This document shows, one piece after another, positions 52,909 through 61,891 of a stretch of DNA of 64,000 nucleotides. This DNA comes from Methanoregula sp. (GTDB lineage Archaea; Halobacteriota; Methanomicrobia; Methanomicrobiales; Methanospirillaceae). Location: the NCBI GenBank assembly GCA_030694985.1, contig JAUYTV010000024.1, positions 1 through 64,000 of the forward strand, given 5' to 3'. Made by a program: the position numbers and the translations under genes. The notes beneath the pieces are model-generated. The model made no database searches, had not been told where the DNA came from, and saw nothing but the letters and a program-made list of their open reading frames with translations. The first letter of the stretch is position 1, and each line of letters starts with the position of its first letter.

Positions 52909-53963
52909 TATGAAATCCTCCGGAAAAGGCCGTCAAAGTAGTGACATTCGGTGTCCATTGGACCTGCGTGAGCTTCGGGATGGAACTGGACACAATTGAT
53001 CTTCAGGTCTTCATTTTCAAATCCTTCAACAGTCTTGTCGTTTGCATTAACAAAAGTGACTTCACATCCTTCCGGTAGCGAATCACCATTGACAGCAAAC
53101 CCGTGATTCTGGGTGGTGATAAAGATCCTGCCGTCATGATAACGGACCGGCTGGTTTGCTCCGCGGTGGCCAAACTTGAGTTTGAAGGTGTCTCCTCCAA
53201 GCGCGAGTGCTGCGATCTGGTTGCCCATGCAGATCCCAAACAGGGGGAGTTCCCCTATACATTTTTTCACGGTGTCAATGGTCTGGACGGCTCTCTTGGG
53301 GTCACCCGGCCCGTTGGTAATAAAGAGGCAGTCCGGTTCAATGGCAAAGATATCTTCAGGAACTGCATTGTGGGGAAAAATATAGAGATCTCCTTTACGG
53401 CGGGAAAGGCTGGTGATCATATTGGTCTTGAGCCCGAGGTCGATGATGGCAATCCGTTTACCTTTTCCCGGGATGCGGTAGGGAGCTTTACATGAGACTT
53501 CAGGTATGGGGTCGCAATCTGATATGGAAGGAGCCTTTTTTGCAAGTTTCACTGCATATTCACCATCCTCGCTTCCAACAACAAGGGCAGACCTTAGAGT
53601 ACCCTTGACTCGTGTTTTGATGGTCAGACTCCTTGTGTCAACACCACATATTCCCAGAAGTTTTTTCTGTTCGAAATATTGCCGTATGGTTGGTTTCACA
53701 TCAGGGGCATCACAAATTTCACGGCATATAATCCCGCGAGCTTTAATGTTCTGGCTCTGCATGTTCTGCACATCAACCCCGTAATTGCCAATCGTTGGGA
53801 ATGTGAACATCAGTATCTGGCCATAATAACTGGGATCGCTCAATGCCTCCATGTATCCCGTCATTAATGTGTTGAATACCAGTTCACCGGAACATTCGCC
53901 TTCAACCCCGAAACCCTCACCGACAACAAATTGCCCGTCTTCAAGACCCAGAACCGCCTTCAT
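52908..53963 (-). CDS. carA: Carbamoyl-phosphate synthase small subunit
   Basis: 351 residues from ATG 53963, with GGAAGATT upstream; the longer frame to 54050 has no such support. Glutamine amidotransferase class I triad: Cys in LPLFGICMGNQIAAL, the Asn/His region KTVEGFENEDLKINCVQFHPEAHAGPMDTE (HPE). N-terminal CPSase_sm domain (FNTLMTGYMEALSDPSYYGQILMFTFPTIGNYG). Supplies ammonia to CarB. Confidence 0.96.
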   Translation of the reverse strand: MKAVLGLEDGQFVVGEGFGVEGECSGELVFNTLMTGYMEALSDPSYYGQILMFTFPTIGNYGVDVQNMQSQNIKARGIICREICDAPDVKPTIRQYFEQKKLLGICGVDTRSLTIKTRVKGTLRSALVVGSEDGEYAVKLAKKAPSISDCDPIPEVSCKAPYRIPGKGKRIAIIDLGLKTNMITSLSRRKGDLYIFPHNAVPEDIFAIEPDCLFITNGPGDPKRAVQTIDTVKKCIGELPLFGICMGNQIAALALGGDTFKLKFGHRGANQPVRYHDGRIFITTQNHGFAVNGDSLPEGCEVTFVNANDKTVEGFENEDLKINCVQFHPEAHAGPMDTECHYFDGLFRRIS

Positions 53964-54197
53964 AATCTTCCATATTAGATTTGGCTGAAGGGTTATTAAC
54001 GATAGTGCAGGTGATTGAAAGGTCTGGATGCGTGCGCTTTTTTTAGACATTTTTATATCAGGACCCTGTCAGGAAAGAATGGAGACAATTTGGGTTTGTT
54101 CTGAATCCAGAATCAAAATTACTGCTGTTAACACGGATACAGATAAAAAGAAGAAGTGTCGATATTCACATGTCGTAAAAAGACGAGGTGTATGAAT

Positions 54198-54695
54198 ATG
54201 GGAACGTTTGGAAGAAAAATTGTTGATACCGATGTTGCAGAGCTTGTCAAGCTCCTCAACAAGGCATTTTCCGATGAATGGCTTGCATACTACCAGTACT
54301 GGGTTGGCGCAAAAGTAGTAAAGGGGCCCAACAAGGAGGCGGTTATTGCCGAACTCACACTCCACGCTACTGAAGAGTTAGGGCATGCAGTCCTGCTAAC
54401 AACGCGGATTATTCAGCTGGGTGGAACCCCCGTAACCAATCCCCAGCAATGGTTCAAGCTCACCAACTGCGGGTACGATGCGCCGGATGATCCGTTCATT
54501 GTCAAGATACTTGAACAGAATATCAAAGGTGAGCAATGCGCAATTAAATCGTATAACAGCCTGCTTAAAAAGACAAAGGACAAGGATCCGGTTACCTACA
54601 ACATCGTGCTTGGGATCCTCCAGATGGAAGTTGAGCACGAAGAAGATCTTCAGGCATTGCTTGAGGATGTTAACATTATTATGGAAAACAAATAA
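54198..54695 (+). CDS. Ferritin-like protein (Dps-like/thioferritin type)
   Basis: 165 residues from ATG 54198, chosen because GAGGTG (54185-54190) is 7 bp away, whereas ATG 54192 is only 1 bp from it. Four-helix bundle with diiron ligands: FSDEWLAYYQYWVGA (Glu), ELTLHATEELGHAVLL (E..H), and later MEVEHEEDLQAL (E..H). Two Cys in NCGYD and EQCAIKSY could correspond to the thiol pair of DPSL/thioferritins (tentative). Likely protects against peroxide/iron in this strict anaerobe. Divergent from carA. Confidence 0.85.
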   Translation: MGTFGRKIVDTDVAELVKLLNKAFSDEWLAYYQYWVGAKVVKGPNKEAVIAELTLHATEELGHAVLLTTRIIQLGGTPVTNPQQWFKLTNCGYDAPDDPFIVKILEQNIKGEQCAIKSYNSLLKKTKDKDPVTYNIVLGILQMEVEHEEDLQALLEDVNIIMENK

Positions 54696-54877
54696 TTTTT
54701 TCATTCTTTTCTTTGTTGAGCATCGCAGAGTTTTCCTCTGATTTTTTTGCCACACGTTTCGTTTTTTATGGTGGGGACTGATGTATCTACAGGCTTCTGA
54801 TTATCGGGATTTGTTGTCGCAATCCCCATAATTAAATACTACTTACCTCAATTTCCCTGTAGTAGCTGGAGTTTTTT

Positions 54878-55156
54878 ATGGATATTGAACATGTCAGCGG
54901 AAAAAACAAGGGCACCGTCATGCTCTATGCACTGAGCACCTGCGGGTGGTGCGCAAAGACAAAAGAACTCCTGCGGGAGCTGGGTATCGAATTCGATTAC
55001 ACGTTTGTCGATCTCCTTGAAGGAAAGGAGCAGGACGATGCCATGAATACGGTCGAACGCTTTAATCCTTCAGGTTCGTTTCCCACCCTTGTCATCAATA
55101 ATAAAAAAGGTGTTGTTGGTTTTAAGGAGCAGGAGATCCGGGAGGCATTCCGGTAA
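54878..55156 (+). CDS. Glutaredoxin-like protein
   Basis: 92 residues. Thioredoxin-fold redox centre CGWC in MLYALSTCGWCAKTKELLRELG, then FDYTFVDLLEGKEQ, and the cis-Pro and GG-like region SFPTLVINNKKGVVGF. It is directly followed by the FTR-rubredoxin gene with no gap (stop at 55156, start at 55157), so the two form a redox pair. A TATA-like AATTAAATACT lies at about 54831-54840. Confidence 0.92.
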   Translation: MDIEHVSGKNKGTVMLYALSTCGWCAKTKELLRELGIEFDYTFVDLLEGKEQDDAMNTVERFNPSGSFPTLVINNKKGVVGFKEQEIREAFR

Positions 55157-55678
55157 ATGGCATTCATTGAGATTAAGCCAGAGGACGTGGAAACATTCTA
55201 TCGTATCCTGCAAAAAGAGGCAAAAGATGGAGGCTACCAGCTGAACACGGATGCAGAATTTACAAAGAACCTTATTGCTGGTCTTATGAAAAATGAGCAG
55301 CGCTATGGTTACCGCGCCTGCCCGTGCCGGCTTGCGTCCGGGAAAAAAGAGCAGGATCTTGACATCATCTGCCCATGCGATTACCGGGATCCGGATCTCA
55401 ATGACTATGGGGCATGCTACTGCGCCCTGTATGTCAGTGAAGAGATCGCAACCGGCAGCAAAACTATCGCACCCGTTCCCGAACGCCGTCCACCGCGAGC
55501 AGAGCGCGGAAATCAAGCGGTAAAACAGGCGTTTTCCCTCACATCGTCACCAGTTGCGGCTCTTGCATTTCCGGTCTGGCGCTGCAAAGTCTGTGGCTAT
55601 CTCTGTGCGCGTGATCAACCCCCGGATATCTGCCCAATCTGCAAAGCGACAAAAGAGCGGTTTGAACGGTTCATGTAA
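55157..55678 (+). CDS. Ferredoxin:thioredoxin/disulfide reductase catalytic subunit fused to rubredoxin
   Basis: 173 residues. N-terminal FTR catalytic domain with its [4Fe-4S]/disulfide Cys pattern ([34 protein letters not shown]). A linker rich in Pro and Ala follows, then a C-terminal rubredoxin-like domain [24 protein letters not shown] with two CxxC pairs. The combination is known as FDR, described in Methanosarcina. It would take electrons from ferredoxin and reduce the neighbouring glutaredoxin-like protein's disulfide (inference from context). Confidence 0.92.
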   Translation: MAFIEIKPEDVETFYRILQKEAKDGGYQLNTDAEFTKNLIAGLMKNEQRYGYRACPCRLASGKKEQDLDIICPCDYRDPDLNDYGACYCALYVSEEIATGSKTIAPVPERRPPRAERGNQAVKQAFSLTSSPVAALAFPVWRCKVCGYLCARDQPPDICPICKATKERFERFM

Positions 55679-55697
55679 TTTTTTTTAAAAAAACCCC

Positions 55698-57512
55698 TTA
55701 CATATCCACTCGTGTCACCACACCATGGATCTTATCTGATGGCAGCTTGTAGAACTGGACAACAGATGGAGAGAGGCGCTTGATTGCTGCAAAGATGCGC
55801 CAGACAACATGGGTTGTAATAATATCTTCCATACCATAGAAGATCGTCTTTTCATCAATCTCTGCCTCTTTTAAGATTTTACTGATATCTACGATCTCCA
55901 TATAGCCAAGATAAATTTCAAAGATCGAAAAGCCCTTTGTGATCTCGCGAGTGAAACCCCATGTCACACCAAACGGTTGTTCGGTTCTGATGATCGATAC
56001 GATGATGTTGTCGTCATAGACGATATTATTTGTAAACATGATGCGGGAAACATATTGCGGTAATTTGCGGAAGTCTCTGGCAAAGTATAACGCAGTACCA
56101 GAAATCCTGTTCACCGAATTGTAAACATCATTAAATTTGAGTAAAAAATCATCGAGAGGAATAGGGCTTAATGTAGCGGCGAGTTTCTTTTGGCCCATCA
56201 CATAAATCATGATGATACAGAAAGGGATGAATGCGATTATCAGGGACCAGTAACCCCCATAGGGAATCTTGTGGAAGTTAGCGAGCAGGAATATAATATT
56301 AATACAAAAGAGACTTCCTGCCAACAGCGTCTTGACAATATCTCCTCTTTTTAGCAGTATCCATGTAATCAGCAACCCGGTGATCGCCATGTCAGCGCTC
56401 ACTGCCAGTCCATAAGCGAGGGTGAGATTATTGGATGACTTAAAGATCATAATAACGATCAGCACCGAAAACAAAAGGAGCCAGTTTACAATATCAATAT
56501 AGATCTGTGAGCGGAGTTGGGGTGAAGTATATTCAATCCTCAGCAGCGGCATGATACGGGTGGTGATACCCTGGTACACAATGGAGAACAAGCCGGATAT
56601 CATTGCCTGGGAAGCGATTACCGTTGCTGCAATACTCAGGATAAGGAATGGGATATAGAGCAACTGTGCATTTGCAAACACCATCTCAAAAAGAATATTT
56701 TTCGCTTCAGGGTGGTTCATAATAAATGCCCCCTGTCCAAGGTAGTTACACGCGAGTGCAACAAAAACAATATACCATGCCTTGATAATCGGTTCTCTGC
56801 CCAGGTGTCCCATATCAGCGTAGAGTGCCTCAGTACCGGTTGCGCACAGGATCACAGAAGACAGGATAAGAAATCCTTCAAGCCCGTGATGGAGCAGGTA
56901 TGATATTCCGTACATCGGGTTAATGGCAAGAAGTACTGATGGTGCAGAGAATATTGAGAACAGACCAAAACCCGCAAGAGCGATAAACCATAACCCCATT
57001 ATCGGGCCAAAGGCAAATGCAACCCGTTCAGTACCCCGTGCCTGGAGCATGAAAAGACCGATTGCAATAACGGCAGCAATCAGCATAATGGTCATCTGGG
57101 TTGTATTCTGGAATCCCGGAACCAGATGCAAACCTTCGACTGCTGAAAGAATGCTGATTGCCGGGGTGATAACACCGTCTCCAATAAAAAGAGAGATGCC
57201 AACAATCGCAATAAGTGAGACAAAAGCGATCTGGTTTCCCGATTTTAACATCGGAAGCAGGATCTCCTTGAGCACGATAGTCCCCCCTTCACCTTTTTTA
57301 CCAAGGTGCATTGCAAGATATGTGTATTCAAAGGTGACCAGAAGCGTGAGTGTCCAGATGATCAATGACAGGATGCCCATGATATTTTGCTGGGTTGGGG
57401 GAATAAGAAAAAATATTGCGGTGAGTGCATAAATGGGGCTCGTCCCGATATCACCAAACACAAGCCCCATAGACTTGAGTATTCCGGAAAATGTTACAGG
57501 AGCAGTTGTCAT
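55698..57512 (-). CDS. kup: Potassium transporter of the KUP/HAK family
   Basis: 604 residues, about 12 membrane segments and a roughly 150-residue C-terminal cytoplasmic part. Signature FGDIGTSPIYALTAIFF and, later, FIGDGVITPAISILSAVEGLH and ATGTEALYADMGHLG are typical of Kup K+/H+ symporters. The length is near the family's norm (about 620). Convergent with the FTR-rubredoxin gene; a T-run at 55679-55686 separates them. Confidence 0.95.
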   Translation of the reverse strand: MTTAPVTFSGILKSMGLVFGDIGTSPIYALTAIFFLIPPTQQNIMGILSLIIWTLTLLVTFEYTYLAMHLGKKGEGGTIVLKEILLPMLKSGNQIAFVSLIAIVGISLFIGDGVITPAISILSAVEGLHLVPGFQNTTQMTIMLIAAVIAIGLFMLQARGTERVAFAFGPIMGLWFIALAGFGLFSIFSAPSVLLAINPMYGISYLLHHGLEGFLILSSVILCATGTEALYADMGHLGREPIIKAWYIVFVALACNYLGQGAFIMNHPEAKNILFEMVFANAQLLYIPFLILSIAATVIASQAMISGLFSIVYQGITTRIMPLLRIEYTSPQLRSQIYIDIVNWLLLFSVLIVIMIFKSSNNLTLAYGLAVSADMAITGLLITWILLKRGDIVKTLLAGSLFCINIIFLLANFHKIPYGGYWSLIIAFIPFCIIMIYVMGQKKLAATLSPIPLDDFLLKFNDVYNSVNRISGTALYFARDFRKLPQYVSRIMFTNNIVYDDNIIVSIIRTEQPFGVTWGFTREITKGFSIFEIYLGYMEIVDISKILKEAEIDEKTIFYGMEDIITTHVVWRIFAAIKRLSPSVVQFYKLPSDKIHGVVTRVDM

Positions 57513-57589
57513 TCTTTATTACCTGTCGTCGGAAATAGGGTATAAGGCTTTCTCTTTTTATTGCAATGGACACGTATTACGGCAAAGTG

Positions 57590-58618
57590 TCAATCCTTAA
57601 CTGTTAATGACGGGTTACAACCCTTTTTCTCTTCAGTGTACATGCGGTAACTGGTAATAACCAGCACAATGATGAGCGGGCCAAGTACAAAACCGGCAAG
57701 CCCCATGGTCAGAATTCCCCCGACAATCCCGATGAACATTATAACCGGGTGAACTTTTACCCTTCTGCCGATAAGGACCGGGCGGACATATATCTCCGGG
57801 ACAAGTGACACAATCAGGTACCCTAAAAAAAATAGGATCAATACCCCACGGGTATCTCCCAAGGCCTGTGCATAAGCGCCAATAAGAATGAACGCGGCAG
57901 ATGATCCGATGATGGGGATAAGTTCACAGAACGCAGCAAAATATGCATAAAAAATGATATCTCCGTACCCGAGCAGGTAAAAGACCGGAATTGCCATGAA
58001 GAAAGTAAGAACCGCAACAGCAATCTGGACATAGTAGATTGCATATAAGGTGTCACTGGTGGCATCGGAAAGCCGGTTGATATATTTTTTCAATGATGCT
58101 GGCACATGTCCGATAATTTTTGTCCTGAGTTCTTCTCCTTTGAAAAACAGTATAAACAGGGTTGCGAAGAAAACAAACATCTTGAACAGGATTAACGGGA
58201 GATAAGTGATGAGGGTCTTTTGGTAATCGACAAAAACTGATGTCCCGTCCTGCAACAGGTTCATAAGACTTGTTTTACTAAATGGAACTCCATATGCCAT
58301 AGGATTAGTCATGGGATCGTTGAGCCAGTTTCCAATCGTTGAAAACATCTGGTTGAGTACACTGGAATTTGCAGAAAAGATCGCAAGGGTGATAAGTCCC
58401 ATAGCGCTAAAAAACCCCAGCACTGCAAAAGTCAGAACCAGTGCAGAAATCCATGGCCGCATGTGGGTTGAAAGGCGGTGATGGAGCGGAATGAGCACAA
58501 TTGCTAAAGATGCTCCAAGAAGCACCATATCCATAATTGACCAGAATATGGCAAATGCAAGTATGATGAGAAGGAGTAAAAGAATTGACGGAAACTGATC
58601 TGCACGAATCCGGATCAT
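57590..58618 (-). CDS. AI-2E family (UPF0118) transporter
   Basis: 342 residues with about seven to eight membrane segments and the family's central YINRLSDATSDTLYAIYYVQ, FFMAIPVFYLLGYGDIIFYAYFAAFCELIPIIGSSAAFI and YVRPVLIGRRVKVHPVIMFIGIVGGILTMGLAGFVLGPLI motifs (PxxIP, GP). Members transport small molecules or act as Na+/H+ antiporters; the substrate is unclear. Upstream of kup on the same strand (77 bp); divergent from trkH. Confidence 0.9.
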   Translation of the reverse strand: MIRIRADQFPSILLLLLIILAFAIFWSIMDMVLLGASLAIVLIPLHHRLSTHMRPWISALVLTFAVLGFFSAMGLITLAIFSANSSVLNQMFSTIGNWLNDPMTNPMAYGVPFSKTSLMNLLQDGTSVFVDYQKTLITYLPLILFKMFVFFATLFILFFKGEELRTKIIGHVPASLKKYINRLSDATSDTLYAIYYVQIAVAVLTFFMAIPVFYLLGYGDIIFYAYFAAFCELIPIIGSSAAFILIGAYAQALGDTRGVLILFFLGYLIVSLVPEIYVRPVLIGRRVKVHPVIMFIGIVGGILTMGLAGFVLGPLIIVLVITSYRMYTEEKKGCNPSLTVKD

Positions 58619-58740
58619 GAATGAATATTAATTGTACAGGATTGGGGATTAATAACTACGTCTGTTTTATTTCGCATCCGCATCCTGATAAAAAACGATA
58701 CCCATAACACTAATAACCACAAAATCACCTTGGTTATCAG

Positions 58741-60240
58741 ATGAAGCGCATCGAGCATATCGCCATGATCGCGCACGACATGGGGCTGATCTTTGAGTTC
58801 CTTGGTGTCGTATCACTTCTGCCGTTTCTGGTGCTCATCATCTTTCACGAGTGGTCTTTAATCCTCCCGATGGCAACTGCCCCGCTCGTCTTCATACTGC
58901 TGGGATATGTGATCTCCCACATACCTCACCAGGATCTCGAACCTTCTTCATCCATCACCATTGCTGCAATAGCACTCTCGTGGCTTGCGATTGCACTTAT
59001 CGGGGCACTCCCGTTTGTCTTTGGGTTGCACATGAACTATGTTGACAGTGTTTTTGAGGCAATGTCCGGATGGACGGGCACCGGGTTTACCATGATCACT
59101 TCGCTCGATACAACGCCAAAAACGCTTCTCTTCTGGCGTTCATTAACCCAATGGATTGGCGGTATCGGAATCATTGTATTTGGGATATCCCTGCGCAGGA
59201 AGACCCGGATATCGTTATTCCGTCTCTATCGCGCTGAAGGCCGGGAAGAGGAACTGGTTCCAGCCTCAGTATCTTCCAGTCGGCGCATGTGGATGATCTA
59301 TCTCGTTCTTACCTTTGCGTTTACCGGGCTTGTCATGCTCAGTGGAATACCGCTCTGGGATTCGCTTAACCTTGTTATGGTTGCAATAGCTACCGGAGGA
59401 TTTACCGTTCATGCGGGGGGTCTTAGCTATTATAACAATCCGCTGCTTGAAGCCCTGCTCATTCCGGTCATGCTTGCTGGAGCAATCCCGTTTAAGGTCT
59501 TCTTTTTCCTGTACCATGGAAAGGTGATAAATATGTTCCGGGACCAGACGGTCAGAATATTGTTGCTCATCGTACTGGTAGGATCGCTCATCACGTCACT
59601 GGATCTGTTTATCTTTGGAAACCTGCCCCTCACTACGGCGTTTCGTCAGGGTGTCTTTACTGCGGTCTCTGGTATGGCCACCTGCGGTTTGCAGAATTCA
59701 AATCCCCATTACTGGACGGCAATTCCGATTGCAGTTGTTACCATGCTGATGTTCATTGGTGGAGCCATGGGCAGTTCTGCCGGGGGGGTAAAAGTAAATC
59801 GCGTGATGCTTGTCTACGATGGTGTGAAATGGTGGTTCCGCAGGTTTTTTGTGAGCAGTCGCGTGCTCATCCCGCTAAAATCCGGTGGGCATACTATCTC
59901 AAAAGAGATCTCTGAACTGGCGATATCAAAAAATCTGCTGGTCATTGTCATGTATGTCATTACCATCTTTATTGCAACCATTGTCACCCTTCACCTGTAC
60001 ATCACTTCATTCCGGCTTGAAGAGGTGGTCTTTGAACTGGTCTCTGCTTTGAGCAACGTAGGACTCAGCGTTGGTTTTATCAGTGCTGCAAGTCCTGTCT
60101 CGATAAAATGGATATTTATACTGCTTATGTGGCTGGGACGGATTGAGATTGTACCTGTGATTATTATTATCATTGGTATTGCACGGGAGATTGAGATGGA
60201 CACGCGCAACTCTCCACCGGATCGGGATCATTTACCGTGA
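58741..60240 (+). CDS. trkH: TrkH-family potassium uptake protein
   Basis: 499 residues with four repeated membrane-P-loop-membrane units. Filter-like sequences: MSGWTGTGFTM, IATGGFTVHAG, VSGMATCGLQNSN and ALSNVGLSVGF. Also GGIGIIVFGISL. It uptakes K+ together with a Trk-A-type regulatory partner; none is in this window. It lies beside kup, so two K+ uptake types are encoded within 5 kb. ATG 58741 is the plausible start. Confidence 0.95.
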   Translation: MKRIEHIAMIAHDMGLIFEFLGVVSLLPFLVLIIFHEWSLILPMATAPLVFILLGYVISHIPHQDLEPSSSITIAAIALSWLAIALIGALPFVFGLHMNYVDSVFEAMSGWTGTGFTMITSLDTTPKTLLFWRSLTQWIGGIGIIVFGISLRRKTRISLFRLYRAEGREEELVPASVSSSRRMWMIYLVLTFAFTGLVMLSGIPLWDSLNLVMVAIATGGFTVHAGGLSYYNNPLLEALLIPVMLAGAIPFKVFFFLYHGKVINMFRDQTVRILLLIVLVGSLITSLDLFIFGNLPLTTAFRQGVFTAVSGMATCGLQNSNPHYWTAIPIAVVTMLMFIGGAMGSSAGGVKVNRVMLVYDGVKWWFRRFFVSSRVLIPLKSGGHTISKEISELAISKNLLVIVMYVITIFIATIVTLHLYITSFRLEEVVFELVSALSNVGLSVGFISAASPVSIKWIFILLMWLGRIEIVPVIIIIIGIAREIEMDTRNSPPDRDHLP

Positions 60241-60503
60241 AATTAATGCTGTGGGTAAAGGAGCATTTTGGCTGTGTCATATACCCGTTGGTTATGGTAC
60301 TTTTCAACATTGAAACGACCATTTTTTTGATCCGTAACACCGATTGTGCTTTACTTAATATTCCTGCGCGTAACTTAAATGGCTGAAATTTTTTTATGGC
60401 AGAATTGAGGATGAGAAAATTTAAGTGGTGCCAAATTTTTTTATTTACACCCCCATTCTTAATTAAGTCCCCAGTGCCAACATAAGTGGCATAACGGTGA
60501 TTA

Positions 60504-61709
60504 ATGGCTGAGATAAAGATCGTCGGAACAGCGCATGTATCGCAACAGAGTGTCGATGAGGTAAGAGAGGCTATCGACGCATATCAACCGGATATTGTTG
60601 CCATTGAACTCGACCAGTCGCGCTATGCGGCCTTAAAAAAGCAGGGGCGTGATCCTTCGGTTGATGATGTCCTTGAAGTTAAAAATTTTAATACACTTCT
60701 TGTCCAGTGGCTGATGGCATATCTCCAGCGCAAGATCGGTTTTGATGTCGGTGTCGAGCCTGGCGCCGAGATGAAAGCGGCAATTGAGGAAGCAGAGAAA
60801 CGCGGCATTCCTATCGGGCTTGTCGACCGGGACATCCGGCTCACCCTCCTGCGGTTCTGGAACGCAATGGGTTTTTTAGAAAAATTAAAGATGTTCTGGG
60901 CTCTAGTCATCTCGATTGCTGAAGTGGACAACGGAGAGCAGATCGATATCGAGTCGCTCAAGCAGCAGGATATCATTGATATGGTGATGCTGGAGTTCCG
61001 CAAATTCTCTCCTAACGGTGCCCGTGCATTGATCGACGAGCGCGACGCGTATATCGCTCACCAGTTAGTGCTGTTAAAAGTGCAGCGTCCAGAAGGGCGC
61101 ATCCTTGCAATTGTTGGCGCCGGGCACAGGCAGGGCATTGAGAATTTTCTGGAAAACCCAACGAGTCTGCCCCCATTCGATTCGCTCACGCGGGAACCGA
61201 AATCATTTCCCTGGGCTAAAATCTTCGGGTTTACGGTCACTGCGTTGTTTGTATTCCTGCTCGCGGCAATTGCATTTTCCGGAGTTGGCTTAGACGTCTT
61301 ACTCTATGCATTCATCTTCTGGGTGGTTATCCATGGAGTGCTGGCGGCACTGGGTACTCTTTTAGCAGGAGGACATCCCTATTCTGCACTCACCAGTTTT
61401 GCCGTAGCATGGATGACTTCGTTAAATCCTATGCTTCAGTCAGGGTGGATTGCAGCATTTGTTGAAGCAAAAGTGAGAAAACCGCCCATGTCGGATTTCA
61501 GGAAAATCTATGATGCGCAATCTCTTACAGAGATGGCCCGTATCCCTCTCTTTAAAGTGGTACTGGTAGCTGCCCTTACCAATCTTGGAAGTCTGCTGGG
61601 TACAGTCCTGTATTTTATCTTTGTATTTCCCGTTCTTGGGATTGATCCGGGGGTAGTAATCTCTACAGGTATCCAGAATATGTGGACCTGGATCACCCAC
61701 ATACTGTGA
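60504..61709 (+). CDS. TraB/PrgY family protein
   Basis: 401 residues. The N-terminal TraB domain begins MAEIKIVGTAHVSQQSVDEVREAI, then VAIELDQSRYAAL, PGAEMKAAIEEAEKRGIPIGLVDRDIRLTLLRF, and RILAIVGAGHRQGIENFL (GxGH). The C-terminal part carries four hydrophobic segments. The family is related to pheromone shutdown and possibly metalloproteases; in archaea it is of unknown function. GGTGAT upstream provides the RBS. The 263-bp gap before it has only AT-rich promoter-like sequence. Confidence 0.88.
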   Translation: MAEIKIVGTAHVSQQSVDEVREAIDAYQPDIVAIELDQSRYAALKKQGRDPSVDDVLEVKNFNTLLVQWLMAYLQRKIGFDVGVEPGAEMKAAIEEAEKRGIPIGLVDRDIRLTLLRFWNAMGFLEKLKMFWALVISIAEVDNGEQIDIESLKQQDIIDMVMLEFRKFSPNGARALIDERDAYIAHQLVLLKVQRPEGRILAIVGAGHRQGIENFLENPTSLPPFDSLTREPKSFPWAKIFGFTVTALFVFLLAAIAFSGVGLDVLLYAFIFWVVIHGVLAALGTLLAGGHPYSALTSFAVAWMTSLNPMLQSGWIAAFVEAKVRKPPMSDFRKIYDAQSLTEMARIPLFKVVLVAALTNLGSLLGTVLYFIFVFPVLGIDPGVVISTGIQNMWTWITHIL

Positions 61710-61891
61710 TTTTTTTACGGTTGTTTCATACGGAACAATATTTCGCATTTTTTTGATAAAATCAAAGATTGAAAAGTTCCTGTCAGTTTAAAAAAACCAT
61801 CATCAGAAATATTGACTCGTATCGTTTTTGTGTTGAGCGCATGACATTCCTGTTTTTTTACGGAAAAATAAAACAGGGAAACTTACTGTGA

